A stretch of 64,000 nucleotides of DNA from Clostridia bacterium (GTDB lineage: Bacteria; Bacillota; Clostridia; Oscillospirales; Acutalibacteraceae), in contig JAFSYP010000124.1 in assembly GCA_017449935.1 (NCBI GenBank), forward strand, positions 1-64,000, read 5' to 3'. Position numbers and translations under genes: made by a program. The notes beneath the pieces were generated by a model, which was given only the letters and a program-made list of their open reading frames with translations, made no database searches and was not told where the DNA came from. Shown here one piece after another: positions 1 to 9,077 of the stretch. Every line of letters begins with the position of its first letter. Position 1 is the first letter of the stretch.

Positions 1-16
1 ATTTCAAACCTTCCTC

Positions 17-69
17 TCATAATAATTATCCCTGCTCCGAAGAAACGAAGCAGGGATTGTTCATTATGA
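17..69 (-). terminator. hairpin terminator after hsdR
   Basis: A perfect 9-bp stem (28-36 with 49-57, ATCCCTGCT/AGCAGGGAT) is extended outward by a second paired arm (17-23 TCATAAT with 63-69 ATTATGA). It lies 40 bases past the hsdR stop. On the minus strand the stem is followed by an AT-rich stretch rather than a clean U-run, so it may act in either direction. Bases 1-10 and 79-87 are also nearly complementary, making one imperfect 87-base foldback. Confidence 0.6.
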
Positions 70-110
70 TAATATGTGGTTGAAATGGGCGTCGTTGCGG
101 ACACTATATC

Positions 111-3100
111 TTATGCCGCAATCCATCCGTAACCCTGGACGGCCATGTCGATGAAATGTGTCAGCAGCAGATTGATTTTTGCCGCGAAAGTGTCTTTGTC
201 GTACGAAATCGGAAGGTCGGCGTCCAGAGACGTTTCGATCGCCGTCTTGACTCTGGCCAGCGGCTGTTCGTCTTTATACCAGTCCACGACCAGCAGGTCT
301 TCTTTTTCTTCCGTGAGCTTTTTGAACAGGTGCTTTGCCGACAACTTGACTTTCTGTTCCTCTTCCTTCGTCAGCTTTTTACCGGAGATCAGCAGATCAA
401 AGATTTCGAGTTCTTCTTCCGTCAGACCTTCCGCGTCCGCTCGTTTATCTTCGGCCTTCAAATCCTCGATCAGCTGCAGGAGCTGTTCATAATAGTCCTC
501 GTTTTCGGAACCGCCCGCATTATATCGGTCAATGATGTTGCGGAAGCGCTGCGAGAACCGCTGCCGCGTGCAATTACGGTTGATCATCTGCTGCAGCGCC
601 TGTTCCAAGTACGCTTTCAGATCATCGATCTCAACCGCTTTGTATTGCGCTGTCTTGATTTCCTTTTTCAGTTCGTCCACATCTATCTTGGACAGATCGA
701 TGACTTTGCCCTGATGGATCACATATCCGGCGTCGTTATCTTCGGCCAGTCCGGACGAAACGCTTGTATCCAAAACCTGCGCCATTCGACGACGCGCACG
801 GTTGATTTTCTCATCATCGATGGTATGACAGAAAAGACCGTACAGATATGCAAGCGGCGGGAATCTGTCATTATGCCATCCTTTTTCAAATATCTCCGGA
901 CGCGACGCCTCATACAGGTTCATCAGCGTATTCAGGATGACCTTGAACTCATTCTTGTTCTCGTCGTTGTCGATGATGCTGTTATACGCGCTGCGCAGAT
1001 CGTCCAATCGATCCAGCGTATCTGTCTCTGCAATAATAGCGTCAATATCAATGCCGAGCCCCAAAAGGAACGTATGCGCTTCGTCGATCGTGCTGTCGAT
1101 CAAAGAAATGAGCTGGTCGATGTCCTTCGCCGGGAAATCCGTTCCGTCGTCACCGGCGGCATACTGCGAAAGCGCCTTCTGCATATACTTGAACACGTTC
1201 ACGTAGTCGACGATGATGCCGCAGGGTTTGCCCGGATAGACGCGGTTGGCGCGTGCGATGGCCTGCATCAGCGTATGCCCTTTCATGGGCTTGTCCAGAT
1301 AGAGCGTGGAAAGATTCTCCACGTCAAAGCCGGTCAGCCACATGGCGCAAACGAAAACAAGCTGCAGCGGATCATCCGGATCTTTGAAGCGATCTTCGAT
1401 GTCCTGTCCTTCCGGCGTAACGGCGTTCATCTTCTGCCGATGGATGGAAATGTCAAGCCCCTGCTTTTGGAACTTATCATTCTCGTCGGCTTCTTCGGAA
1501 ACGATGACCGCCATTTCCACGCGATTCATATAGTTCAGGATTTGCGTCAGCTCGTCGCGTTTTTCTTTGGTATCGGCGACGTTGCGTTCCTGCATGATTT
1601 TCTGCTTTTCAATCGCCCAGTAGTGCTGCACTTTATCATACATTTTCACGGTCGTGTACTTGTCGACGGAAACGACCATGCCCTTGCCGAGGAATCCGCG
1701 GCGCGGGAAATGATGCGCGATGTCCTGCGCGATCTTGTCGATGCGGTCTTCGCGCTTGATGACCTCCAAAATGCGGGAGGAGGAGTTTTCCAGCAGTCTC
1801 GTCTCATCCTCGTTCAGGTTCTCGTCCTCGATGATGTCCACCACGTCGTCATCCAGAAAATCATTCTCCAGCCCGACTTCCGGTACACGGCGGGAATAGA
1901 ACAGCGGCACGGTGGAACCGTCCTCGATCGACTGCGCAAAGTTATACTCCGAAACATAGTTGCCGAACCACTGATTGGTCAGACGCTTGCTGCCCAGCAG
2001 CGGCGTACCGGTGAACGCGATATAGTTCGCGTTCGGCAGCGCGGTGCGCATGTTCTCCGCGAGGTCTTTGTACTGCGTCCGGTGCGCTTCATCTACCAGC
2101 ACGATGATGTCGTCCCGTGTGGAAAGCACGGGATATTTCTTGCCCTTGTCGTAGCGGAACTTATGAATGAGTGTGAAGATGAAGGATTTGTTGGTCTGCA
2201 AATACTCCCGTAGTTGTCGTCCGTCCTTCGGGCGGCATTCTTCTTTCTGTCCGATCACTTCGGTTTTCACAAAGTTTTTATGGATCTGGTCGTCCAGATC
2301 TTCGCGGTCGGTGATGACGAGGAACGTGAAGTTGCCGGGAATCTTCCGGCGGACTTTGCGGGCGAAGAACACCATAGAGAACGATTTGCCGGAACCCTGC
2401 GTATGCCAGAACACGCCGAGCTTGCCTTGTAATTCCGCGCGGTTATGTACCGATTCCATCAGATTGTTGACGCCGAGATACTGATGGTTCTTGGCAATGA
2501 TCTTGTTCTTCTGATTGCGGAACAGAATGAAGTTTTCGATATAGTCGATCAGGCGATCCCTGCGCAGAAGGCCGTCGACAAAATAGCGCACGGAGCTTTC
2601 GCCGACAGAACCGGCGTCGTGAATTGCCTGTCTGTCGGGACGCTCCTTTTCGGAATCGACCTTGAGCCATTCAAAGAAATGGTTGTAGGTCGCGTTGAAT
2701 GCGCCGAGGCGTGTTTCCAGTCCGTTGGACAGCACGCAGATCTGATTGAACGCAAACAGATTCGGGATGTCGCGCAGATAGTTTTTCAGGTTATTGTTAT
2801 ACGCTTCTTCCACCTTGACGATGCTGTTTTTCAGCTCCACAAATACCATCGGCAGACCGTTGATAAAGATCAGCACGTCCGGCCGCCGCCAGTACACGCG
2901 TCCCTGAATCCACATCTGCGAGACGGCGGTGAAGGTGTTCCGCTCCGGATGCGCGAAATCGACGAGGTTGACAAACGCAAAATCTTCTTTCCCGTCCCGG
3001 CGGAAGCCAATCCGGACGCCGTTGCGGATCAGGTTGTAATATTTGTAATTGGTGGACGTCATATCCGTGGCGCTGAAATCGCGGCAAAGGTCGCGCGCGA

Positions 3101-3329
3101 TCTCCGCGAGCTTTTCAGCCGGGATATGCGGATTCAGGCGCGCCAAAGCATCCCGCAGCACAAGCGGGAGAACGCACTGTTTTTTGTTTTCGCGGCCTGT
3201 ACCGTCCGGCAGAGTTTCCTGCTTGGCCGCAGAAGGATCACAGCGCACGACGGCATACCGGAACGGTTCCGCTTCCAGCTTTTGCAGGATCGCCTGTTCG
3301 ATATCGTCTTCGGATATGAAGTTGCTCAT
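111..3329 (-). CDS. hsdR: type I restriction enzyme R subunit (HsdR)
   Basis: ATP-dependent translocase and endonuclease subunit of a type I restriction system; it cleaves unmodified DNA after translocation by the HsdR-HsdM-HsdS complex. The 1,072-aa length is normal for the family. The N-terminal PD-(D/E)xK nuclease site is visible as D151 and E165-L-K167. The SF2 helicase motor follows, with Walker A GSGKS (K315), the VDEAH Walker B box and the TGTP motif. The start ATG has AAGGAG eight bases upstream. It is the last gene of the operon hsdM-hsdS-X-Y-hsdR and sits 12 bases after Y. No frameshift or lost catalytic residue was seen, so the enzyme should be active. Confidence 0.96.
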   Translation of the reverse strand: MSNFISEDDIEQAILQKLEAEPFRYAVVRCDPSAAKQETLPDGTGRENKKQCVLPLVLRDALARLNPHIPAEKLAEIARDLCRDFSATDMTSTNYKYYNLIRNGVRIGFRRDGKEDFAFVNLVDFAHPERNTFTAVSQMWIQGRVYWRRPDVLIFINGLPMVFVELKNSIVKVEEAYNNNLKNYLRDIPNLFAFNQICVLSNGLETRLGAFNATYNHFFEWLKVDSEKERPDRQAIHDAGSVGESSVRYFVDGLLRRDRLIDYIENFILFRNQKNKIIAKNHQYLGVNNLMESVHNRAELQGKLGVFWHTQGSGKSFSMVFFARKVRRKIPGNFTFLVITDREDLDDQIHKNFVKTEVIGQKEECRPKDGRQLREYLQTNKSFIFTLIHKFRYDKGKKYPVLSTRDDIIVLVDEAHRTQYKDLAENMRTALPNANYIAFTGTPLLGSKRLTNQWFGNYVSEYNFAQSIEDGSTVPLFYSRRVPEVGLENDFLDDDVVDIIEDENLNEDETRLLENSSSRILEVIKREDRIDKIAQDIAHHFPRRGFLGKGMVVSVDKYTTVKMYDKVQHYWAIEKQKIMQERNVADTKEKRDELTQILNYMNRVEMAVIVSEEADENDKFQKQGLDISIHRQKMNAVTPEGQDIEDRFKDPDDPLQLVFVCAMWLTGFDVENLSTLYLDKPMKGHTLMQAIARANRVYPGKPCGIIVDYVNVFKYMQKALSQYAAGDDGTDFPAKDIDQLISLIDSTIDEAHTFLLGLGIDIDAIIAETDTLDRLDDLRSAYNSIIDNDENKNEFKVILNTLMNLYEASRPEIFEKGWHNDRFPPLAYLYGLFCHTIDDEKINRARRRMAQVLDTSVSSGLAEDNDAGYVIHQGKVIDLSKIDVDELKKEIKTAQYKAVEIDDLKAYLEQALQQMINRNCTRQRFSQRFRNIIDRYNAGGSENEDYYEQLLQLIEDLKAEDKRADAEGLTEEELEIFDLLISGKKLTKEEEQKVKLSAKHLFKKLTEEKEDLLVVDWYKDEQPLARVKTAIETSLDADLPISYDKDTFAAKINLLLTHFIDMAVQGYGWIAA

Positions 3330-3341
3330 GGTTGCATCTCC

Positions 3342-5288
3342 TTAGTGAGCTTCTTTTTGCTGTTCTGCCAGAACAAAATCATCATTGACCTTTATGGCTA
3401 ATACCACAAACAGCTTAAGAAGTATGTAATAATTCTGCTCGTGTACCCGTTCGTCTATAATACCATGTTGGTTTCCGTGTGCATATTTGTTTCTGAGTTT
3501 TAAACCATTGTCAAAGGTCGAATTATTCAGAATGTAGTCAAAATAATCGGTTTCCGGCTTGCTGAACAAACTGCTTTTTGTGATAAGATAACCATTGTTC
3601 AGCCATTCCTGAATCACCGGCTGCGCTTCTGGCGGATAGTGCCACCGGCTGATCACGTTGCTTTTAAACAAATCATGCAGAATTGTAATCTTCCATCCGT
3701 TGCCGATTTGCAGCAACCCATCTTCATCGATGGTAAGCAATCCCTTTTCTTCTGCCTCTCGCAAAAAAACGCGCATGTCTTCACGATAGTCAGTAAGAAA
3801 CACCTTCTCATGCATTATTAAATCAAAAAATGTTTCATATTCGTTGTTCGTTTTCGGAGGGCGAACCATAGCAACATAATAGTTGTGTTTAAAGAACAAG
3901 GATTTGAAAGAACTGATGTCGCTTTTTGCTTCGTAGATATATTTATCCTTTACTTGACTTGGAATGTCGCCGATCTTTTTCGAGTCGGACATCATTGCCA
4001 AAAGATCAAATTCAACAGATCCATTATCCACAAACAAGGAATACTGTCTGAACACACTTTCCATTGCCGAACAAATGGTATCGCATTTTTCTGCAAAGGT
4101 TGTGCCTTCGCTTGGAAGCGCCAACCGTATTTCCGGGCATTGAAATTCTTCTTGCAGATACTGAGTAAAAACCCATTCCAACACAGATTCCAGCCGCACA
4201 CCGTTACGTTTCAAGAACGAATAATAATTGTGCATCATCATGGTCGTTGCCTGATCCATGGTTTGAAACGCGAAGGGATCCGGATAATAACGCGACGATT
4301 TGAATCGAAAGATACTCTCAAGAGAACCAAAAAGACGATTGTTGGAAACAAGCGTGCAACGCATTTGACGAGGCTCTGCAAACCCAAAAACATAGATAAA
4401 GTTGTTCATGATACTGGGATAGTCAAGCGTATCCAACAACCATTCAGTACTAAACGAAAAACGATGCTCTCCATCAACGATTTGAAAGCTGTTCTCTTTG
4501 GTTTGATCCGGAGAGAAGGAAACACGGATTCCAAGCTCTGACAATACTGCATGTTTTGAGATTTCTTCCAGTCTCTGCTCATAGCGCTTTTGCGCCTTAT
4601 AGCGTACCATATCCGAAAGGCAAAATGGGTTGTTGTCCCTCATTTTAACGATGCGCTCTAAAACGCTTATGTCCGGATTATCGCTCTCGATATACGCGTT
4701 AAAAAGGTTCAGGATATCTTGTGTTGTTATTTCCGACGGCAAATACAGCCTGTCTGTTTTTGGCGCATCATAATTCTGCTCATAACAACGCAAAAGGTAT
4801 TTGATGTTTTCCGGCGATTCCAGAATAAACTCCAGGAGAATGGCTCCGTATTTTTTTACAACTGCGCTTTGAGCAAGAATACCACCAAGTGAAACCTGAC
4901 AGGTATGAAGCAATCTGTCAAAAACATCCGGCGAGATTCTTTCGTAGAGCTTGCATTTGGCAAACGGTGCCCAAAAGCATTTTTTATAGGAATAGTCATC
5001 TATGTGTTTGTATGTATCTATGATGTTATTCTCTGTTATTGCGTTGAAAAACCGCATAGCGAGCCGGTTCAGCTTGTTGCTCTTTTCAAAACAGGCATCG
5101 TACTGTTCATCTGTCCATTCGCGCGGTCGATAATTGTAATCCAAACATCGACGGATTTCATGGAATTCTATTGCGTCATTGATTCCGACAGATTCGAAGT
5201 CCGGTACATCTAATTCTTCGAGCCGGTCTAAAAGATTGTAATAGCTTGTGTTACTTCTGCCATAGAATACTACTCTATCCGCTGACAT
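3342..5288 (-). CDS. 648-aa protein with C-terminal HEPN-like R-x4-H motif, inside hsd operon
   Basis: Function unknown. No ATPase, helicase or membrane motif is visible. Near the C-terminus the sequence LRNKYAHGN gives R599-x4-H604, the signature of HEPN-fold ribonucleases (as in PrrC, RloC and many abortive-infection toxins) and also close to the end of DUF4209-type proteins. The ATG at 5288 is chosen because AGGAGG stands six bases upstream; a TTG one codon earlier is too close to it. The gene lies between the 185-aa gene and hsdR, on the same strand, and is more AT-rich than hsdM or hsdR. In E. coli EcoprrI the anticodon nuclease PrrC occupies this same slot between hsdS and hsdR, but PrrC carries an ABC ATPase that is absent here. 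HEPN assignment is inference. Confidence 0.6.
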   Translation of the reverse strand: MSADRVVFYGRSNTSYYNLLDRLEELDVPDFESVGINDAIEFHEIRRCLDYNYRPREWTDEQYDACFEKSNKLNRLAMRFFNAITENNIIDTYKHIDDYSYKKCFWAPFAKCKLYERISPDVFDRLLHTCQVSLGGILAQSAVVKKYGAILLEFILESPENIKYLLRCYEQNYDAPKTDRLYLPSEITTQDILNLFNAYIESDNPDISVLERIVKMRDNNPFCLSDMVRYKAQKRYEQRLEEISKHAVLSELGIRVSFSPDQTKENSFQIVDGEHRFSFSTEWLLDTLDYPSIMNNFIYVFGFAEPRQMRCTLVSNNRLFGSLESIFRFKSSRYYPDPFAFQTMDQATTMMMHNYYSFLKRNGVRLESVLEWVFTQYLQEEFQCPEIRLALPSEGTTFAEKCDTICSAMESVFRQYSLFVDNGSVEFDLLAMMSDSKKIGDIPSQVKDKYIYEAKSDISSFKSLFFKHNYYVAMVRPPKTNNEYETFFDLIMHEKVFLTDYREDMRVFLREAEEKGLLTIDEDGLLQIGNGWKITILHDLFKSNVISRWHYPPEAQPVIQEWLNNGYLITKSSLFSKPETDYFDYILNNSTFDNGLKLRNKYAHGNQHGIIDERVHEQNYYILLKLFVVLAIKVNDDFVLAEQQKEAH

Positions 5289-5389
5289 CAATTACCTCCT
5301 GCAATACATTTCTAACCCCTATCATCAAATCCAAGGTCTTTTAGATATGCACTTCTTTAATCGTTTGCAGAACTAAAAGCCGACACAAA

Positions 5390-5947
5390 TTATACTCCTC
5401 TTTCTTTACGCTGGAAAATATAGTCGCTTTTTTCATTATCATACCTATAATGTACGCATGTAATATCGTCGCTGGCAATGAAATCAATATAGGAAAGCCA
5501 ATCCTGAATCGCAATGTAGTAGAGCGCTTTATTTCGATCATAGTCGGAAGTTACGAAAAAACCGTCAACGGTTTCGCCCTCATCATAGCTGAAAAAGAAC
5601 ACATAGGAGTGAATCAGTGAATTGCAGATGTCTTTTCCCTTTTTTGTCACGTTCTGCGGGCGCTTCCAATCATACGAATCTTCCTCCGGCCAACGTCGGT
5701 TACGATTAATCTCTTTCAGCGGTTTGTATCTCTTGGCTTTGAGGGTATAGTTTTCTGCTTCATCACTGAGTTTGCTGCCGCAATCGATCAGTTTTCGGAT
5801 AATGAAAGCTGAATAGAAAACAGATTTTTCCAAAACCGTGTATGCAGCGTCTTCGTTCTTTTCAAAACAATCGACAGTATTGTATTTCAAAAACAGCCGT
5901 TTTCTTCGAAGAAGATCCTGCTTCCACGGGTAGCTTTCGTATACCAT
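5390..5947 (-). CDS. 185-aa hypothetical protein coupled to hsdS
   Basis: Not recognised. A soluble, mixed-charge protein with a helical N-terminal half (around residues 30-60) and a conserved-looking patch CNSLIHSYVFFF in the middle that resembles the histidine helix of HEPN-type helical bundles, but lacks the preceding arginine. ATG at 5947 shares its A with the last base of the hsdS stop codon (TGATG), and GGAGGTGA lies just upstream; this tight coupling implies production in step with HsdS. A GTG one codon earlier is possible. About 100 bases separate it from the 648-aa gene. Possible roles are an HsdS accessory factor or a partner or antitoxin of the 648-aa protein; the sequence does not decide. 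Confidence 0.6.
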   Translation of the reverse strand: MVYESYPWKQDLLRRKRLFLKYNTVDCFEKNEDAAYTVLEKSVFYSAFIIRKLIDCGSKLSDEAENYTLKAKRYKPLKEINRNRRWPEEDSYDWKRPQNVTKKGKDICNSLIHSYVFFFSYDEGETVDGFFVTSDYDRNKALYYIAIQDWLSYIDFIASDDITCVHYRYDNEKSDYIFQRKERGV

Positions 5948-7122
5948 CACTTCACCTCCAGTTTTCCGCTCATCAGGCGAGGCAGGAGCAGGTCGCGTTG
6001 CTTGATGAGATTATCGTTTTCTTTTTTGAGCTCATCCATCGCATCCCAAATTGGACTTTCAATTCTTCCAAACTGGTCAATAATTGCGAGTGGAGGAACG
6101 ATTATTCTTTTCCGAATAACCATTGGAACGGTGATTTGCTGCTGAGAGGTACCGTTGGCAATTACGTTATCTCGTTGTAAATAATAATATAAGTACAAGG
6201 ACGAAACAACGGTTTTATCTGGCACAATTGCAACCAGACGGACAATGGGCACATAGGGAACTCGACGCAAGAAAACATAACCTACGGTTCCCCTCGCAGA
6301 AATTGTAACACTATCACTTTTAACAAGTGGTTTGTCTGTGTAGCCGTACAGACCCTCGTTTTCAATCCCATTTGAAAAAATAGGAATAGATATGCCCTCT
6401 ATCGGAGAATCAGAAAACACTGGCGGGCGATCACCGCCGGCTTTGATAGAAGAAATTTCTCCTATTTTTCGTATCTCCCACCCCTTCGGGATGCCGTTTT
6501 CAAATTCAGCGGTTTCGTAACCGGGGAAGCGGAAGCGGACAAACCACTCCTTATACAGGTTTTCTGCCATCTGCTCCAGCACCTTGATCCGCTTGTTGTT
6601 GACTTCGATCAGGTTGTCGTATTTCTCTACAACGTCTACAATTGACTTTTGAATTGACACATTGGGGATCTGTATTTTAATCTTTTCAATCTTATAAATA
6701 CCCAACTTTGCTTGTGCGGCTCCTGCGGCTAAGTTTTCCATATATAGTTTCATGGAAGGTTGCCCCAGATAATATGCCAGATACTTGGAAAAAACAACGC
6801 TTTCATCAAAAGCTGTAAGACGAACAGCATTTTCCGTCAGGTTGACTCCATCACAATCTGATGTTGCATATCCAATATCGCCTATATTGGCAACAATTGT
6901 AATTGCAACATCACCAGCATTGATTATATATTTCCCAATTCGCTTTTTCGTCACCTCGTCAATATATGCCACGTCATCGAGATTAATTTTACCTGCTTTA
7001 ATATCTCTGGCTCTGATGTATCTAAATTCTGTTGGTTCAGCAGAGAAATCAAATCCCGCTGGTAAGCGTTTTCCGCTTTTGATTGAACATATATCTCTTA
7101 TTCGATACGTTTTTGTATTCAT
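5947..7122 (-). CDS. hsdS: type I restriction-modification specificity subunit (HsdS)
   Basis: DNA-recognition subunit that sets the target of both methylation and cleavage. It shows the usual two target recognition domains (about residues 1-160 and 205-355), each followed by a conserved helical spacer. The central spacer carries the family sequence EWFVRFRFPGY, and the C-terminus ends in the matching QRDLLLPRLMSGKLEV. Start ATG 7122 is preferred because GGTGA lies six bases upstream; ATG 7128, overlapping the hsdM stop, would have no spacing. The spacer regions are GC-rich while both recognition domains are AT-rich, which suggests domain replacement by recombination. No internal stop or truncation was seen. 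Confidence 0.94.
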   Translation of the reverse strand: MNTKTYRIRDICSIKSGKRLPAGFDFSAEPTEFRYIRARDIKAGKINLDDVAYIDEVTKKRIGKYIINAGDVAITIVANIGDIGYATSDCDGVNLTENAVRLTAFDESVVFSKYLAYYLGQPSMKLYMENLAAGAAQAKLGIYKIEKIKIQIPNVSIQKSIVDVVEKYDNLIEVNNKRIKVLEQMAENLYKEWFVRFRFPGYETAEFENGIPKGWEIRKIGEISSIKAGGDRPPVFSDSPIEGISIPIFSNGIENEGLYGYTDKPLVKSDSVTISARGTVGYVFLRRVPYVPIVRLVAIVPDKTVVSSLYLYYYLQRDNVIANGTSQQQITVPMVIRKRIIVPPLAIIDQFGRIESPIWDAMDELKKENDNLIKQRDLLLPRLMSGKLEVK

Positions 7123-7124
7123 TC

Positions 7125-8864
7125 TCATTCACCAAACAATGTCCTAATGCTTCCGGCGATCTGCGCTTCCAGTTCCTTCGCCTCATCATTCAGCGCTTCA
7201 AACTCTGCGTTCAGCCCAAGCATCGTCTCCCGGAATTCCGCTTCGGTTATGCCGTCGTCCTCGATCACCACGCCCACATACCGTCCGGCATTGAGGGAAT
7301 AGTCCTGGTCGATGATGCCGTCTTCGCCGTCCAGCTTTGCCGCTTTGCAAAGGCCGATCACGTCCCGATATGTACCGTCCGGGAACCGCTCGGTCAGCCA
7401 GTCGATCTGTGCCTGCCAATAGGATTTTGTCGGGATCTCTTTGTCGTCGCTCACGTCGGGCGCGCTCGCCATCGCCGTTTCATATTCCGCGATCAGCGCA
7501 GTCAATGCGTCCGTGTCGCCGTTATACAGTCGCGTGATGACGCCGAGGTTTTTGATCTGCTCGTCGCTGAATTTGCGGTGCGCACGATCCACCTGCGTGA
7601 ACACGTTTCGCGCGTCGATGAACAGTATTTCGTCTTTTTTGTCCGTCTGCGGCTTGTGCTTGTCAAAGAACCACAGCGTCGCAGGCAGCGTGACGGAAGA
7701 AAACATATTGGACGGCAGCGTCACCATCTGGCTGATGACGCCCTCTTCAATCATCTTTTTGCGGATCGCATATTCGCTCTTTCCGGCGTCCGACGCCGAG
7801 TTCGCCATGACCAGCGCCGCTTTGCCGTGCTCGTTCAGCGCCGTGGCAAAATAGCCGATCCACAGATAGTTGGCGTTGGGAACCGTTTCTTTCTTGTCCG
7901 ATTTCTTCTTGGCGGACTTCGTCGCGTTTCGCGGCACGCCGTAGGTGTTGAAACGCGGATCGGCGCTGACGCGGTCGAACGTGACCTCGTCCACGTTGAA
8001 CGGCGGATTTGCCATCACATAGTCGAATGCGCCGAACGCGTTGTACGGATCGGAATAGAAAGAATTCGCCTCCGTGACGTCGCCGCGGACGTTGTTGAGC
8101 ATCAGATTCATTTTGGCCAGTTTCACCGTGTCCGGTTCCTTTTCCACGCCGTAGCAGCGGAATTTCATCTGCTCCGCTTTACCGGCATTGTGCCTGTGCA
8201 TATACCGCGCCGCCTGTACGAACATCCCGCCGGAACCGCACGCCGGATCGAGGATCTTTTTGTCGCCGGGCTGGGGATCGAGCACCTCGACCATATAGCG
8301 CACGACTGTCGCGGGCGTGTAGAATGTGCCGCCGTCCTTGCCCTCCGCCAGCGCGAAGTTGCCGAGAAAGTATTCGTAGATTTCGCCGAAGATATCCACG
8401 GTGCAGTTTTCCGGAATGTCCTTGAAAATGCGCACGATGTTCGACAGCAGCTCCGGCTCCTCCTCCGGCACGAGCTGGGCGTAGACTTCCTTCGGCAGCA
8501 CGCCGTCCATTTTCGGGTTTTCCCGCTCAATCGCTTCCATTGCTTCTTTGACAAGCGTCGCTTTCTCCGCCGTGTCGGGGGATTCGTTGATGAAATCGTA
8601 GTAGGCGCACTCCGGCAGATAGAAGCCGCACCGCTCGATCGCAATCTCTTTCTTTGTCTTTTCCATGCGGGTGCCGGACAAGCGGGCATATTCCGCGTCG
8701 ATCTCCGCCATGTGCTGCTTGAACAGAATGTCGGCATAGCGCAGGAAGATCAGCCCCAGGATTGGCTGACCGTATTTGTTCGCCGCAAGATGCGCGCCGG
8801 AACGCAGCACGTCCGCCGCGTGCCAGAGATTGTCCTTTAAGGTTTTCAGCTCTTTATCCGTCAT
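7125..8864 (-). CDS. hsdM: type I restriction-modification DNA methyltransferase (HsdM)
   Basis: N6-adenine methyltransferase subunit; with HsdS it forms the modification enzyme and the core of the restriction complex. Motif I is DPACGSGG at residues 206-213 (SAM binding) and motif IV is NPPF at 286-289 (catalysis). The N-terminal HsdM helical domain starts with DNLWHAADVLR, and the protein has the usual 579-aa length. ATG 8864 is chosen because GGAGG sits seven bases upstream; an in-frame ATG nine codons earlier has no such site. It is the first gene of the hsd operon, driven by the promoter at 8948-8976. Confidence 0.96.
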   Translation of the reverse strand: MTDKELKTLKDNLWHAADVLRSGAHLAANKYGQPILGLIFLRYADILFKQHMAEIDAEYARLSGTRMEKTKKEIAIERCGFYLPECAYYDFINESPDTAEKATLVKEAMEAIERENPKMDGVLPKEVYAQLVPEEEPELLSNIVRIFKDIPENCTVDIFGEIYEYFLGNFALAEGKDGGTFYTPATVVRYMVEVLDPQPGDKKILDPACGSGGMFVQAARYMHRHNAGKAEQMKFRCYGVEKEPDTVKLAKMNLMLNNVRGDVTEANSFYSDPYNAFGAFDYVMANPPFNVDEVTFDRVSADPRFNTYGVPRNATKSAKKKSDKKETVPNANYLWIGYFATALNEHGKAALVMANSASDAGKSEYAIRKKMIEEGVISQMVTLPSNMFSSVTLPATLWFFDKHKPQTDKKDEILFIDARNVFTQVDRAHRKFSDEQIKNLGVITRLYNGDTDALTALIAEYETAMASAPDVSDDKEIPTKSYWQAQIDWLTERFPDGTYRDVIGLCKAAKLDGEDGIIDQDYSLNAGRYVGVVIEDDGITEAEFRETMLGLNAEFEALNDEAKELEAQIAGSIRTLFGE

Positions 8865-8947
8865 CGTTCCGCCTCCGGATTCATTTTGCATCCTGTTCCG
8901 CCGCGAAAAGACGACAGCGAAACAAACATTCCTCCAAATTAACTTAT

Positions 8948-8976
8948 ATTATACCACATCTCCCTGCGCTTTGCAA
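8948..8976 (-). promoter_or_regulatory. promoter of the hsd operon
   Basis: Reading the minus strand, TTGCAA (8976-8971), 17 bases, then TATAAT (8953-8948). The leader to the hsdM ATG is about 75 bases. Confidence 0.75.
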
Positions 8977-9020
8977 ATTTTGTTATATATGAATCAATCG
9001 GAATTCTTGCACTAATTCTG

Positions 9021-9058
9021 AAAAAAGAATGCCCTCAAAGCGGTTGTGCTTCAAGGGC
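9021..9058 (-). terminator. intrinsic terminator of the Avs-like gene (repeat copy 1)
   Basis: On the minus strand an 11-bp stem with two mismatches (9031-9041 with 9048-9058), loop of six, is followed by ATTC and six U. Thirty bases (9021-9050) recur exactly at 13520-13549, where they end the next minus-strand transcript. Confidence 0.8.
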
Positions 9059-9077
9059 AGAAAAAGCATAATGTATA

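Noticed and set aside
156..2213. Long plus-strand open frame opposite hsdR
   Set aside because: Antisense to an intact hsdR with all motifs; composition is an artefact of codon bias in the GC-rich gene.
8862..8931. 22-codon leader peptide before hsdM ending on the hsdM ATG
   Set aside because: The stop overlaps the hsdM start neatly, but its GGAGG is only one base from its ATG, so initiation is doubtful.
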